Shown: positions 21,907-34,296, counted from the stretch's first letter. The stretch: 64,000 nucleotides of DNA from Plantago major (GCA_026545765.1 CM048841.1:93949352-94013351); one strand, 5' to 3'. A program made the numbers and translations. Notes: a model not told the origin generated them from the letters alone.

Positions 21907-24900
21907 TTAAACGAACTCCTTTTCCTTTAAGCTTTCAACAGTTTCGTTGATGCATTCTTTAAGAGGAGTGAATTCAACACCCAAACTGTTGGCTTTGCCT
22001 TTTGAGACCTGGTACTTTGGTACATATGGCTTGTCATCAGCACACCTGCACAAGGAAGGAAAACAGTAGGTTAAAACCGGTGAGTAAGAATACAGGAAGT
22101 GTTAGACTTGTTAAAAGGCATTTGTAAGCATGAAACACTCGAACAGAGTGAACCTAGGAGGCACATAGCGAAATTTGGAAGGGGAGAATAAATATGAACA
22201 TCGAACAGAGTGAACCCAGGAGCCACAACGAATGAGGTCCTTGATGAAACTTGATAACTGTCTAATCTATTCCACTTCTTTTTACCAATTGAATAAGGAT
22301 TTGGCTATTTGCTTCAAGCATCTTGATTTGGCATTGAAAGTATTTTTGACCAAGTCATCTATATCCTATTCAAAGTTCAAAGAAGGAATATAAATGAACT
22401 ATCATAGAGATATGCCTTACTTCTCCGGAAGTGGAACATCCAGGTAGAGTTCCTGCAATATTGCCACAATTTCTGAGTAATGAGCAACACTCTCCACCAT
22501 ATACAGTATCTACCACTGGCCCAAGGGTTTTCAAATGCAAGAATGTGCATTGGCAACATCTTTGACATTCACCCATCCAAAAATAGCATTCGGGTACGTT
22601 TCAGCACCTGCACATTCCCAAGAACGAAAGGGTATACAAACTTAGAAGTTCTTAGTATCAGAAAATTAAATAGATAACATGTTGGGAGCTACTCTGCACT
22701 ACATGGCATAAAGGCAATTGGGAAAATAATAGAGCATCCTTGGCAGAGATAACTTACCCTTTAGCAAGTGCAATACTGCTGCAGAACTAGTGTTGAGCGT
22801 TGGCTGCAACAGCAGGCCAATAACCATGGCAGGGTTTATGGTAACCATGTCAATATTTTTCTCTTTCACCAACTTCCAGGCAGCATCTTCGGGCAATGTC
22901 TTTGAAAGCACATACCACATCTAGTGGAAGCAATACAACAAAGTTGTTTGAGATATAGTAGTGTTTGGAAATCAGTGACAAAAAAAACAAAACTTTCCAG
23001 AAACATAAAAGTTCACTCAGCACGTATATTCTCCAATACAATCACTATCAGTGATGGTTGTTGTTAGAGGGTAAAGGAATCCATCATTGCTGTTTCATGT
23101 CATTATAGATAGAACCTCACTTATGACATGTTTGCCCCAATTCTAACACTGTTTCATAGAATCTTTAGATTGAAAATTTAACAACCAAGCTTCTGACAAA
23201 GGGAAGCAGAGATACCTCCATCTCTTTGCAAAAATCTGGATTCGACCACCAAGTCTCATCAACTACCACGTCAGGTGTTCGATTACCACTGTAAGCAACT
23301 GCAGCTATAGAAGATGTCAAGACAACCTTTTTGACAGATGGTGCTCTTGCACATGACCCAAGCACATTCAGTGTTCCCTTTACAGCAGGATCAATCAATT
23401 CTGCATGAAAGAATTTAAAGTTAATATAGTACAAAAATGGTTGATTGGCTGATGATGTATCTGAAGCCAAAAGTTGACTGAAAATGTTGGAAGTTTTTGA
23501 AGAAAACTTGTTGTAAACTATGCCTTGTGGGGTATGTTTGCTAGGAGATCATTTCTTGATTATTTGTTAATTAAGAAAACTAAATATACAGTCGTAAGCT
23601 ACTAAGTGAGAGCTTCGATTTGATATATGGTATGCCCAAAACGGACCTTGGGTTAGTGAGGAATAGTTGCTCAAAGTTGGAAGGTAAGTGAGATTGTCCC
23701 ACATTGCTAGCACATGGAAGTCATTACTAGTTTATAACCTATCAAGCCATATTACTTGTTCAAGTGTGATGGTAAGGTTATGGAAGACTCTCTACGCGGA
23801 CCCCTAGGGGTGCAAATCCTGGCCAGATTTGTACTGAAACTAGTGGGACTTGGGTGCGTATGACTGCACGAATCTTTGACCGAATAGGCATGTTGCCAGC
23901 CCGCGTGACCCAACGTTTTGCTACTTGGTCTGGTCGAAACCTTCCAGAAGTTGACTGTTTGTATGACTCAATTCTGTCATTAGTTGAGAGATTTGATTTT
24001 TGTAATAAAACTCCATTATTCTTGAGCAGTTACAAAATTCAACAGCCATTTTCTCACTTATAAATTGGTCTCGAATCGAAGGAAGAACACAATCGAAAAA
24101 GCCTTTCTTCTTCTTCTTCGTTCTTTCTCCTTCCTCAGATTCGCATAAACCGAGCATCCGTTTGATTCGCGGAAATTGCTAGCTTGCGGCTAGTAGTTTA
24201 AGTCAATCGTTGTATCGCAGCAAACGCTCAACGCCTCAAGCACTAGTGAGAGGCGTATTCTTTAAGGAATCTGCAAAGAGACAAATTTCGATTCAATTAA
24301 GGCGGTTTGATTTATTCTGTCTGCTTTATCTTTGAATTTTTATTAATCTTTCTAACAGAAAATGCATCAGGTTCCATCAAACCGACTAGAGAAAGCCTTA
24401 GTAATGCTTTTTAACATAATGTATCAACATCTTAATGTATATTCTTGAATGAAGTATAACTACTATAAAATTTTGTGCACTGAAGTCATGTAAAATAGAA
24501 GGAGCTTGCCAATACTACAAGTATATACTTGAATGCAGCATACAATCTTTTCAAAAATCTTTAAGGAAATAAAAATATAAAATGTTTTACAAATCTGTGC
24601 TCTTCTGAGAAATAACTATGCATAGTGGTATACTGGTATGGGAGTATCAACAAAATTCGCAGGGTCTTATTGGAGCAGAATATCAAACAAAATCTTGGTC
24701 TCTTGGCACATTAACAGTAACCAATGCGTAAGGACCTTCACGAGCTTGCTAGAACCTAAGCTCTAGGTTTTAGGTTCTGTTAATGATAACCTGTTCTCCT
24801 TATTTGTACTTATCCAGGTTTAACAGAGGAGCAGCAATATATATTACTGGGGGAAGAAAATGAGGCGGCAGAGACCTGAGGATCTGCGACAGCATGGTAA

Positions 24901-25045
24901 AAAGGAGAGGCAGTATGAAAAACACCATCACACCTCTCAACGACAGCATCAAAGGAACCTTCTTCCAGCAGATTTGCTTCCATCGACTGAAGTCTCTCCT
25001 TAGCTCCATCAAGTGCCAGTAGGTGCCTTGTCTTCTTGGGATCAT
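21907..25045 (-). pseudogene. Cinnamoyl-CoA reductase / phenylacetaldehyde reductase-like SDR pseudogene
   Basis: Five exon remnants on the - strand: 25045..24876, 23400..23216, 22920..22758, 22607..22421, 22045..21907. They read as an extended short-chain dehydrogenase of the CCR-like group: [20 protein letters not shown], then a [13 protein letters not shown] stretch, catalytic YVLSK (Y-x3-K), NPAMVIG and [12 protein letters not shown]; the last exon ends normally with a stop. Breaks: no first exon with the Rossmann GxxGxxG motif is found upstream; the second remnant lacks an in-frame AG acceptor where one is needed (cat before gcagaa); the fourth remnant has two frameshifts (near 22550 and 22500). 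The intron at 23401-24875 carries a solo LTR. These enzymes reduce CoA esters or aldehydes with NADPH in phenylpropanoid-type metabolism. Confidence 0.85.
23480..24362. mobile_element. Solo LTR with TSD GAAAA
   Basis: The LTR runs from TGTTGG (23485) to TAACA (24357), 873 bp. Identical 5-bp GAAAA flanks lie at 23480-23484 and 24358-24362. A TATA-like cttataaatt is at about 24056. No internal retroelement sequence remains, as expected after recombination between the two LTRs of one element. It lies in an intron of the CCR-like pseudogene. Confidence 0.85.
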
Positions 25046-25866
25046 CTGCAGATTATACAATATCAAGCATCCCGAATATATCATAATTCAGAACACACAG
25101 TTGGTCTTATCTTGAGAACCACAATTAGTTATAGAACCGGAAAGAGGTGAAAAAGTATGCCAATGCTCAGATAATATGACAGATTGAGTAAACTACTCAA
25201 AAACAACTCGCTTCACCACTACATCAAGTTCTGAACCGTATTATGATTGATTTAATTAATTCAATGATAGAGATCCAGAAAAGATACTATATTCTCTAAC
25301 ATATACCTCAATTCTTCTTAAACTGTTAAACATGACCCAAGTTGCAAAAGTATCTGAAGGCATGCATTAAGCCTCACAAAGCTGGGCTAATCTATAATCC
25401 TAACAAACCAAGCAGTTTCGAATAACATGAGAAATTTCTGGTGAAAGACTTGATTTTTATGAACTATAAAATTACCAATATCACATTAGTGTAAATTAGG
25501 AGTATGGATTCTCGAAATATGTTACCGTATTGTTCTTACGGTGTTTCGTCACAATTCCACCACAAGACGAACAAAGTTATGGTCACTTCCAAAGTGATCT
25601 GCATTAGGTCAAAAGTCAAAATAAATAAGCAACAACATCGCCAAAAAAAATATAAGCACATTTATACAAACTCTTCAAAATTACCATCTTAATTTATGTA
25701 ATATTGAGACGATAATACGTCATGTTTCTTAAGGATGGACTGTTATAATTCGCTCAATTAAATTTAATAAAAAAAATTAAATCCATAAATTCCAGTTAAA
25801 TACATATTACCGATTTAATATCTTTTCAAATATAAACTTTCGAGTTAAATAGATATAACACATTAC

Positions 25867-26323
25867 CTTGCATAACATAGGCAATATCTATCACCCGTCC
25901 ATCTTTAATAACGTCACGACTTGCTAGCATATAGTCAAGTCGGAAGCACCTTGTTACTTTGGCACTCCTACCATCCCTGCACCAATAAAAAAAAAGTGAT
26001 ATATAATAATAATAGTAATATGTTTATTAGATACTTAGATTTACAAACAAAATGATTTATTTATCACGTACCTACTTGCCCAAGAGTAGACTCTATTTTT
26101 AATTATTCTGTCATTCTCACATTGTTCGTGGTGGTGGGCATAGAATACATCGTACATCTCACTCCTATAATAGAATGGGTAAAAGTCAATTTAAGTCGGA
26201 TATCAACAAAATAAACCTTTTATATGTTGTATGCAAAAATCTCATGCTTACTGTTTTAAGATCCTATGCACAAATAATTGCTCATCTCGTCCATCATCCG
26301 TTGCCTTGAAATTTGTAAAAAGC
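25867..26323 (-). pseudogene. Unrecognised three-exon gene fragment
   Basis: Three exons on the - strand: 26323..26252, 26164..26072, 25976..25867. All have GT-AG borders and their phases join without a stop, giving about 91 residues. The peptide contains FTNFKATDDGRDEQLFVHR, YAHHHEQCENDRIIKNR, VYSWAS and CFRLDYMLASRDVIKDGRVI. I do not recognise the family. No start or terminal exon was found: upstream is the caulimovirid fragment and downstream the CCR-like remnant. It may be the middle of a gene broken by insertions, or part of a larger gene with distant exons. Phase agreement over three exons argues against chance. Confidence 0.55.
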
Positions 26324-26483
26324 CTGAAGAAAGAATAAAGACACATCAATCTTATTTATAGTAGAATATCTCAAGGTATATTGCCCAACAACATACGTGA
26401 CGCTGAGAATTAAATAAAAATAAAGGAAAATCGAGATATTAAGACATTTAGTAAGTGTCACTTACTATTACAAGTTAGTGACA

Positions 26484-28430
26484 CTACTATTACATTTAGT
26501 GGCACTTTATACACACCATTCTAGAATTTATCACTTCTAGATTATTCTTATTCCCCTGTCTCCGAAAAGAGCTGTTGTCTGCCATTAATCATTGTCATTT
26601 TCTGTGTCGTCTTCTTCGCTGGCTGAAACAACTTCGGACACGTATATCTTGTGACCTGGAATGCATCTTTTCATCTTGAACTTCTTGCCTTCTACCCGAT
26701 AAATCGGATGGTCAGGGATTGTCTTCGGCCATGTGTACTGATCATGGAAGCTCATGAGTAATTGTCTGATTTCTTCAATGAGGTAAGGACATGAAGAAAT
26801 CTTGGTTTCTCCATAGTGGTGAGGAACATTTGGTGAGAAATTCTGTATGGGAGGAGGCACATGATGTTTTGATGATTTCATCTTTGATGGGGTTCAGGAT
26901 TCCATTGGGTAGAGATGGGAAACTGTTGTCCAAGGTAGGATGTGGTTTTTTTTGTTTGAGGCCTTTTGGGTGCCAAGTGACTCTTTTGAGACTGTGTAGG
27001 ATATCAAAACCGAGTATAAAGTCTTTTCCAGGGAGTTCGGACCCGTATACTCTGGATTTGACCATGTATCCTGGGAAAAGCTGAATATATATGGTTTACT
27101 GTTGAGGGAAATATAGAAGATTTGACCATTGGCTGCTTTGAAAGTTACTGAGCATGAATCCCAGTGGGAGGATGGGAGGATATCTGGTTTGATGATGGAA
27201 GATGGGGCTCCTGTATCAAAATAGGCTATGACTGGTATGGGTTTGTCATACTTGCCTGGGAGGATATATATTTTGGCGTTGGGTGAAGGTTGGGATGGAT
27301 ATGCCAGCTCCGCCTCTCTTGGTTGTTCAGCTTTGCAAACATCTAGAGTGTAGAGATCAAAGAGCATGAACTGATCATCCAGATCTTCTTCTTCATCTAT
27401 CTCCAAATCTTCAGAGGATTCACTTTCTTGTTCAATTCCCATGGCAAGGATGGTGTCGTCTGTTGGCTCATCATCGAGGGATAAGATTGACTCAATGTCT
27501 GCATCGTCAATGTCTTCGATCTGGGCCAAATATCAGACAAGGTTGTCTCGCTTCTTCTTGTTTGGACACTGTTTTGCATAATGTCCTTTCCTTTTACAGA
27601 TGTAGCATCTGACAGACTTCTTGAAACCTCCTATTTTTTTGAATAGTGTAATGTTCCCATGCTCCAAGGAATTCATTATGGATGTGCCCAATGAACGCAT
27701 CTACCGAGGGTGACTGGCGTATCTGTAGTTGTCTGTATTGACCAAGACTGATCCACCATTGTCTGAGGCGTCCATGAAATCTTGAAACTGCTTTGTCAAA
27801 GACGTTGGGAAAACTGGTTCCTGGGTGAAAGAGTTGTTCTGTACACCTAGCATGCATCTCATAGATCTTGTCGCGCCATTTTGATGGAGGGATGTTATCA
27901 AAGGAGAAACCATGGTATTGGTCACTGTTGTTCCTTTGAATTCATTTAGGTGGCCGAGCTCTTGTGAAGTCTGGCCTGTCTTCTGAGATGTTTCCTGCTT
28001 CACTTTCTGCTTCATCTACATTTGGTACCGCCATCATGAATCTGGAATTAAGATATGTTCATCGGGACTTCTAGAGGTTTCTTGTTTTTCCACAATCATG
28101 CAGTGTTTCTTTGGACCCTTTCTTTGTTTGGCTACTGACTCAAGGAATGTGGAAATGGGGTTTTCTGTGGGTTCCATCATGAATTGTGGATCACAAGTAT
28201 CAGGTAGTTCTTGGATATTTGGTGTTTCTAGAGTTGTAATTCTTGGTGTTTCTGTTGATTGGCATTTTTTGGCAACATGTTGTCAACTATTCTTGTTGGA
28301 AGGAACGATGACACTACTATTACCTTAGTGAAATTACTATTTACATTAGTGATGCTACTATTACATTTAGTGGCACTTAATATTTTAACACACCATTCTA
28401 GAATTTATTAATTCTAGATTATTCTTATTT
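26484..28430. repeat. Direct repeats flanking the caulimovirid fragment
   Basis: Copy 1 (26484-26552) and copy 2 (28355-28430) share ctactattacatttagtggc, then acacaccattctagaattta, then ttctagattattcttatt. Each contains a small inverted repeat (tctagaattta...ttctaga). They bracket the viral-like sequence on both sides. Confidence 0.75.
26585..28015 (-). pseudogene. Endogenous caulimovirid (pararetrovirus) fragment: coat-protein and protease region
   Basis: On the - strand, in order: a coat-protein-like region (about 28015-27595) with RLRQWWISLGQYRQLQ; a CCHC zinc knuckle C-x2-C-x4-H-x4-C (about 27600-27545), as in plant pararetrovirus coat proteins; an acidic linker; and an aspartic protease with YFDTGAPSSIIKPDIL and a following FKAANGQIF block (within 27529-26894). 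The frame breaks at least between the coat region, the knuckle and the protease. A further ORF (26881-26585) has no clear match. No reverse transcriptase, movement protein or full genome is visible, so this is a decayed fragment. A divergent LTR retrotransposon gag-protease is the alternative; the WW..LG.YR coat motif and knuckle favour Caulimoviridae. Confidence 0.6.
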
Positions 28431-28439
28431 AAACACGAA

Positions 28440-29252
28440 AAAACAGCAACATCATGATTGCTATGGATTCCCTAAGCATAAGATCCTCCTCCAGTTACAA
28501 TCTATGATAATGCTTATGAGATATATTGATCAAACCACAAAGTTGTGAAATGGAGCAAGTGTCATAGTTACTAATGTTAGAAAGCATATTATTGAAACAA
28601 ATATAATATATGTAATATTTGCAGCCCAAAAGGTTTTCACTGAATATTTCAATTGTGATAGTGAGCCCATTCGACAAGACGAAGTTCCATATCAATTTTG
28701 GTAGAAGATAGTTCCCCATATCGTCTATTTTTATTACAGTATATATATAAGTGGACAACTATTGGAGTTGTGCAATTGAGTACTTAATTTAAGTTAAATT
28801 GAACTCATTTGTAATAAGTATGTAAATTAGACTTTTGTTAAAAAACCAATCTGTTTAATTCAATTAAATTACAAGCACTAATGCAACCCTAACAAAATCA
28901 ATTCATCATTCAAAAAAAAAATGTCTTCATCACAAATTTGTAACCGCTGTTTGAGGATTTACAGACAGTTCCAAAAAATGAACTGAATTCTGAAACTAAT
29001 TACATATGAACCCAAAAGTCAACGTCGGGGTACAACTCACGCTGGAGACACACGCCTGTGATGATTTGGCATGCCATGTCATTAATTATTTCCTGTTTAA
29101 TTAATTGCTTATGGTGCATCTGTAATTGATTTTGCAAGTTATTAACACGTGTTGACCAGCAGTTGACATGCATGTGTGAGTGTATATGTAATTGGATTAT
29201 AACTATTGTGGGCGTATATGTAATTAATTAACACAACTCTTTTTTTAAAAAG
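28440..29252. other. Intergenic, nothing recognised
   Basis: AT-rich DNA without a supported gene. It ends at the target site of the gypsy element. Confidence 0.5.
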
Positions 29253-29257
29253 ACATT

Positions 29258-30117
29258 TGTTGAGGGATAAAACCTCAAACACCAACACTATTACTACAAG
29301 TAACCTAATCTAAGATCCACCTCCAACTTGAAGTCCGAGAGAAGGCTTGTCCGAGCAAGAGCACCTGAAAGGACTAAGTGGGGGGGGGGGTTAGGATGGA
29401 TTACCCGGATTGCCTGAGTCAATCCGGAAGGAGGCTTTACTCAAAGGAGAGATGAAAGCTCTCAATGCAATAGTAGCGGGAAAGGTTAAGATATCAAGAG
29501 ATACTTGTTACTATGGAATTATCACTTACCTTAAGGTCTTGGACCTTGTGCTATATTTATAGTTATCATATACTTATGAAGTAGCTCATAAGATGATGCC
29601 AAGTGTATGCTTCAGATTTGGACACCAATGCTACCTTTGGCCCATGGCCCATTAGTGAATAGTAATCCAATACTAATTAATGGGCCGGGAGGGTAGTTTG
29701 GTCCTTTCCCTCTGAGAGTACTGTTCCGCACGTTGGGTCCGTGTTAGTCCCTCGGACGGACCTGTCTGCTTGGTTGATCTGCCCTTTGGTGACTCTGGAT
29801 GTCCGAGCCTAGAGTCTCACGGAAGTATCTCAGTGGTTCTGTTATATACGTTTGGGCTTATCATGATGGTGGCGTCCGAGATTTCCTCGTCCGGTCCGTT
29901 TGGCATCTCTGTACTGGCGTGGCCAGGTTTGTAAGTCCTTCTCCCAGCTAGCTCGGACTAGCTGTAAGGTTGTAGTGACCTTTAGCGTATTGGTTGATTC
30001 ACTTTGGGCGGACCATGTGAGGTCGGACCAGTACTGAATTGGCTAATTAAGTCGTGATGCGCTTTATGACACGCTCTATGGCGCCCTTAACGGATTGGAC
30101 ACATGTCCGTAAAAACA
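29258..30117 (-). repeat. 3' LTR of the gypsy element
   Basis: 860 bp, TGTTGAGG...AAAACA. A TATA-like ctataaatatag on the - strand lies at about 29562-29551. The adjoining inner sequence reads ctagggggacata on the - strand, a polypurine-tract-like priming site (30130-30118). Confidence 0.9.
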
Positions 30118-30130
30118 TATGTCCCCCTAG
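30118..30130 (-). other. Polypurine tract-like site
   Basis: On the - strand, ctagggggacata abuts the 3' LTR, the expected position for plus-strand priming in reverse transcription. Confidence 0.6.
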
Positions 30131-30503
30131 TTTCCAAGTATCTTAGTAGAAGATAGTTGGTAACTATGAAAAGAACAAGTGTGTTGTGGAGCGTTTCCGA
30201 ATCGTTAACTAAAGAAAGGTAAAAGATCCCTTCTGTTTGAGATCCGTCATCCGTGTTCAGGAATTGAATATATCTCTCTCTCCCCCCCCCCTTTTCCTTC
30301 TACGGTCGGATTAAGTGTTGATTTGTAGATGGAAAAGGTATTTAATCGAGATATATAGTTCGAGTACGGTTAGGATGTAGTGTAACCACTGAGACTGTCG
30401 TTAGGCTTTGTCAAATCGATCCGTCTGGGTTGCCTTGATCCGTAAGCCAAGAGGCCCGATAAATGTCATTCGGCTCATGGGAAGGATCCCAGTAAAGCGA
30501 CAA

Positions 30504-30785
30504 CTGTTGGATCGGGACGACATCGACGGTTGGGGTTAGAGGCCCGATTGATGTGACACGTCATCGCGTTAGGTCTGACGTCTTGACAAAGAACCCATTC
30601 GTGGAACGGTGTAACCCTTGGATAAAAAAGATCTGACGGTTGGGATTCAAATCCAGGTGATGCGACTCCTCGGTTAGGCACCAAACGTAATGCGTTGTTG
30701 GCCATCTATTCGTGAATCGTCATGACCGTTGGATTTGAGGAGATCAACGGTCATGGTTTAATCCTAAGTGATGTGACGCTTGGCC
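30504..30785 (+). repeat. Three 111-bp-spaced repeats upstream of the antisense promoter
   Basis: The ttgg core occurs at 30507, 30618 and 30729, exactly 111 bases apart. Each is followed by gat, then [gt]acggt, and ends near gtgatg[tc]gac. The copies are diverged. They end just before the TATA box at 30802 and could be promoter modules of the antisense unit. Confidence 0.65.
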
Positions 30786-30801
30786 TTTCCCAAATTGCCC
30801 T

Positions 30802-30810
30802 TATAAATAG
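30802..30810 (+). promoter_or_regulatory. TATA box of antisense unit 1
   Basis: TATAAATAG on the + strand, about 30 bases before a plausible transcript start. It is followed by a leader with donor caa|gtacgt (31003/31004) and acceptor ctag (31447) directly before the ATG at 31449. Confidence 0.55.
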
Positions 30811-31448
30811 TCAGCCCATCAGTCACTTTCACACTTTTAGCAATCTCGAAATTCAGAGCAATCGCAAAGCAATCCGAGCGTTTGAAGACACATCCGAGCA
30901 AGCAAGAGTCGCAAAATTTGAAAGTTTTTTCTTCGAATCCTTAACCTCGGAGAAGCTGCAAGGCTTAGTCGTCCGTTCGAACTTATCAAATCAACTTTAT
31001 CAAGTACGTACATCTTTACTTTTGCTAAGTTGTCTCCTTTTCACGATATGCTTACTTCGTGCTCATATGTTTTTGCCATGCTCGGATATGAAATTGTCGA
31101 GTCTGTTCTTGCCGATGTTGCGTGTGATAGGCTTTAGCAACGTTCTTAGTTGAAACAATTTCTCCTCCGTACTGTTGCATGCCAATTTATTGCCAGTATC
31201 TTGTTGATGCATCTCATGTGTATGCCGACTGTAACCAAAATTTGATTATGCATGCTTATTTGGTAATGTGTTGGTGCCAATTGGCACACAGTCTTCCGTA
31301 AATTTGCCCTTCGGCGATGCAGTACGGTGATAGTGCCAACGGCGCGTTAAGTAGAAATCCGTAGGCTTTCTTTGACTTAAGAAATTACCTAAACGAACTC
31401 TCGGACAATCAACACCATCATTCCTGACTTGTTTCCTTCTGCCCTAGG

Positions 31449-34276
31449 ATGTCCGGGAGCGATAGTCAGAACCAGCACGAGGCCCCAGGTTATAATGATG
31501 CAGTAGATTCAGGGACTGGGTCCGTGGATCTGACCTTGTTCGCGAGAGATTTTGTAGTTGTGGAGCTTGGGTCGTCCAGAGATTCTGATGCTGGGCACGG
31601 AGTTTGCGGTGCGACAGAAGTGCAGGCCGATGTTTCAGTGGACCGGGGTGACCTTGCTAGGACTAGGTCGTTAGTCCAATCTCGGACTATAGGTGGCATT
31701 GTGACATCCGGGGATCCGAGCGAACTGCGTGCGGAGCGGGAAGGCGACAGCGGTCGGGAGGTCGATGAAGTCGAGATGTTTGAGGCTGGGGTGGAGGACC
31801 GTGTTGTAGCGGAAACAGGTCCGTCCAACCCAAGCACATCCGGGAGACCCGAAGGTGTCATCGAGGAGGAAGAAGATGGTGAGGAAGAGGAAGATGAGGA
31901 CGAGGAGGAAGAAGGAGAAGGATCTCCTGTCGCTCGTCCCCTGACGATCGATCGGCGATTACTACACCTGTTGCGCCCGTTGCTCCGATCTTCCATTAAT
32001 TGAAGGTCGTGGTGCGAAAGCTGCCCGAATCAAGTTCCCCCGTCTTGCGTCCGCTGTTACAATAGCGGACGAATTTGGAGAACTAAACACGGACGGACTT
32101 CTTCCTACGTGTCCATCCAGGGTTAGGGCGGAGGACATCCCCGAGTGGAGGCGAAAGTGGGAGATCCCTGACTCTGTAGAAATCATGGTTCCCGAGCCCG
32201 GACACGCCTTTTACAACCCGCCCGCCGGGTATATGTGTGTGCACGAGGTAGCTTTTGCTTGTGGGTGGAAGGTCCCAATTGCAACGGAGTTGAAGCACAT
32301 TCTGAATCACATTGGGATCGGTCCGAGTCAAGTTATCCCGAAGTCCTTGGGTAATCTTATTTGCTTCGTCATTTTTTGCAAGAAGAAAGGGCAGCCCGTA
32401 AATTTTGAGAACTTTAGGCAGCTCTTCCACGTCTCGTTCAGTCCGGGGAATCCACTATTCTATACTTTCATGAATAGGAAACCCTACAATTTTATCTCGG
32501 ACTCCATTTCGTCGCTAGGATCGAAGTGGTGGGATAGGTACATTTTTGTACGGATGGCTTTGAAGCCAGGGATGTCCGAGAGACAGAGGGAACAATGGGG
32601 GCTGCCCACAAAATTCCTAAGGGAGAGTATCCCGGATTGGCGTCCCCTTCCGAAGAACGTGGCTCCGTGGGTGGCGGCAATCCACAAAAAGCATGACCCA
32701 CCTACTTATCCGTTTCATGGATTAATCTGTCAGCCACTTCCCTACATGTGCGGACTAACAGGCACAGTGGATGTAGGAGGGAAGACGGACTTTAGTAAGG
32801 ATTCGTTGACTTGAAACTTGGCGTTCTTTCTTCTTCGATATACTCTATTTGGATTACGTATTTCCGCAATTCTGATAATTCTTCTTTAACCCGTCTGTAT
32901 CTAACGCCTTTGGTTTATTGTGCAGCTCATTGGTTCGACTACATCATGTCGACACTCCGCGAAAAGAAAAAGTTGCAGAGAGAGCAGCAAGCCACGGTCG
33001 CAAATGGTCGAGGACCAAAATCATCAACACTTCGCGGTCTTCCCATGTCGATCCAAGAACGCCGCGATTTTTGCATGGAGGAAGAAAGGCGGAACAAGGC
33101 TGGAGAGGATTCTCAAGCCTTGGCGGTGCACGACAAGGGCAAAACCCTGTCACTCGGAGCGCCACCGCTCAAGTCCTGTGCTTCATGCCTTGCACAACGG
33201 AGGTGTTGATGCAGGATGCCATTACCTCGGGACGCAAGAGAGGAGCAACTTCGGAGGCTCCTCCCGCAGCAAAGAGACAGCAATTGTCCGCTGTTCTTCC
33301 TGTTGACCAAGTTGCTCTTGACAAGGAGTACGAGCTGGCTTGCGGACTCCCTGAGGTGGAGCGGGTCGGAGGGCTGGATGGGCTATACCAACGGGTAAGT
33401 AATCTTTGGATGCTCTTCTTGGTTTGTTCTTAGTATGACAGAAGTGCAACTTATATTCTTACGGACTTCTTGCAGCTCGGCTGTTTCGTTAGGGCCATGC
33501 AATGGAAGGTCATGAGCGCTACCATTGAGGAGGACCTCCACAAGGCTGTGGCCACTTCCGCGGATGAGGCGGAGAAGGTGAAGCAATTGGAGATGCGTCT
33601 GAAAGAGCACGAAGTGAAGTTCCATAAGCTGAAGACTAGCTGGGAAGAGATTAATGCGGACCTCGACTGGCAGGAGAACTTTGTCGACAAGTCGATGAAG
33701 GCTTTTCTGGATTCCAAGGATTTTCTGCTCGAAGGCCTCCAATATGCCCGTCTTCAGGCTGGTCGTGACTTCATGGAGTCCGACTCCTTCAAGTTCTTGA
33801 CGGCGGACAAATCCGATGCCTCCCGCCTGGATAGGTTCGTGTCCGCTATCGGGCAACTGCAGTCCAAGGGACTACTTCCACCGGACTTTAACTGGAAGGC
33901 GGAAGGGTTAATCCCTTCTACGGATGCTAATGGTGTGGAAGTCCCTGTAGACAGTGTCTCGGATGAATAGTTGGCCACGTGTGAGTTTGCAGAACTCGTC
34001 ACTGAGGAAGGTGAGATCGAGATCCGAAATGGCGGGCCCTTCCTCCCGAGATGGGTCCCGGATGCTCTCCGAAAGGTATGCTTTGTACCTTTCGACAATT
34101 ACCGGGCTTTCCTGAAGAAGTTGTTCTCCCTGCCTTGCCGGGTCGTTGGCCTTCCCGCGGATTTCAACTTGTTCAATATTGTTGAATCCCTTGCTGCGCA
34201 AGCCACCTCCAACACACCCCCTGTCGATCCGCCTCAAGCTGGTGAAGCTGGTCCGAGCCGAGCTAGGCCTCAGTGA
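31449..34276 (+). pseudogene. Antisense ORF of the gypsy element (putative 'gypsy type transposon' / PF04195-like protein)
   Basis: Runs opposite to gag-pol. It begins MSGSDSQN at 31449 with a Ser/Asp-rich region and an acidic E/D run (about 31860-31920). It shifts frame between about 31945 and 32003, then reads a globular domain (32002-32800) with HEVAFACGWKVPIATELKHI, KSLGNLICFVIF, FRQLFHVSF and KWWDRYIFVRMA, similar to the plant antisense Tat proteins grouped as 'putative gypsy type transposon'. A likely intron lies at about 32795-32924 (ttta|gtaagg...gtgcag). A Lys/Arg-rich part follows, with another frame change near 33170. An intron (33394-33476) leads to a coiled-coil part (33477-33967) with an in-frame TAG at 33968 and open sequence to a stop at 34274-34276. 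The function of these proteins is unknown. This copy is broken. Confidence 0.65.
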
Positions 34277-34282
34277 GAAGTC

Positions 34283-34296
34283 CGGGGTATGCCCCG
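34283..34296 (+). other. Hairpin motif after antisense unit 1
   Basis: cggggtatgccccg forms a 5-bp GC stem with a 4-base loop, seven bases past the stop of antisense unit 1. The same 14 bases recur at 35085-35098 behind antisense unit 2. Confidence 0.7.
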
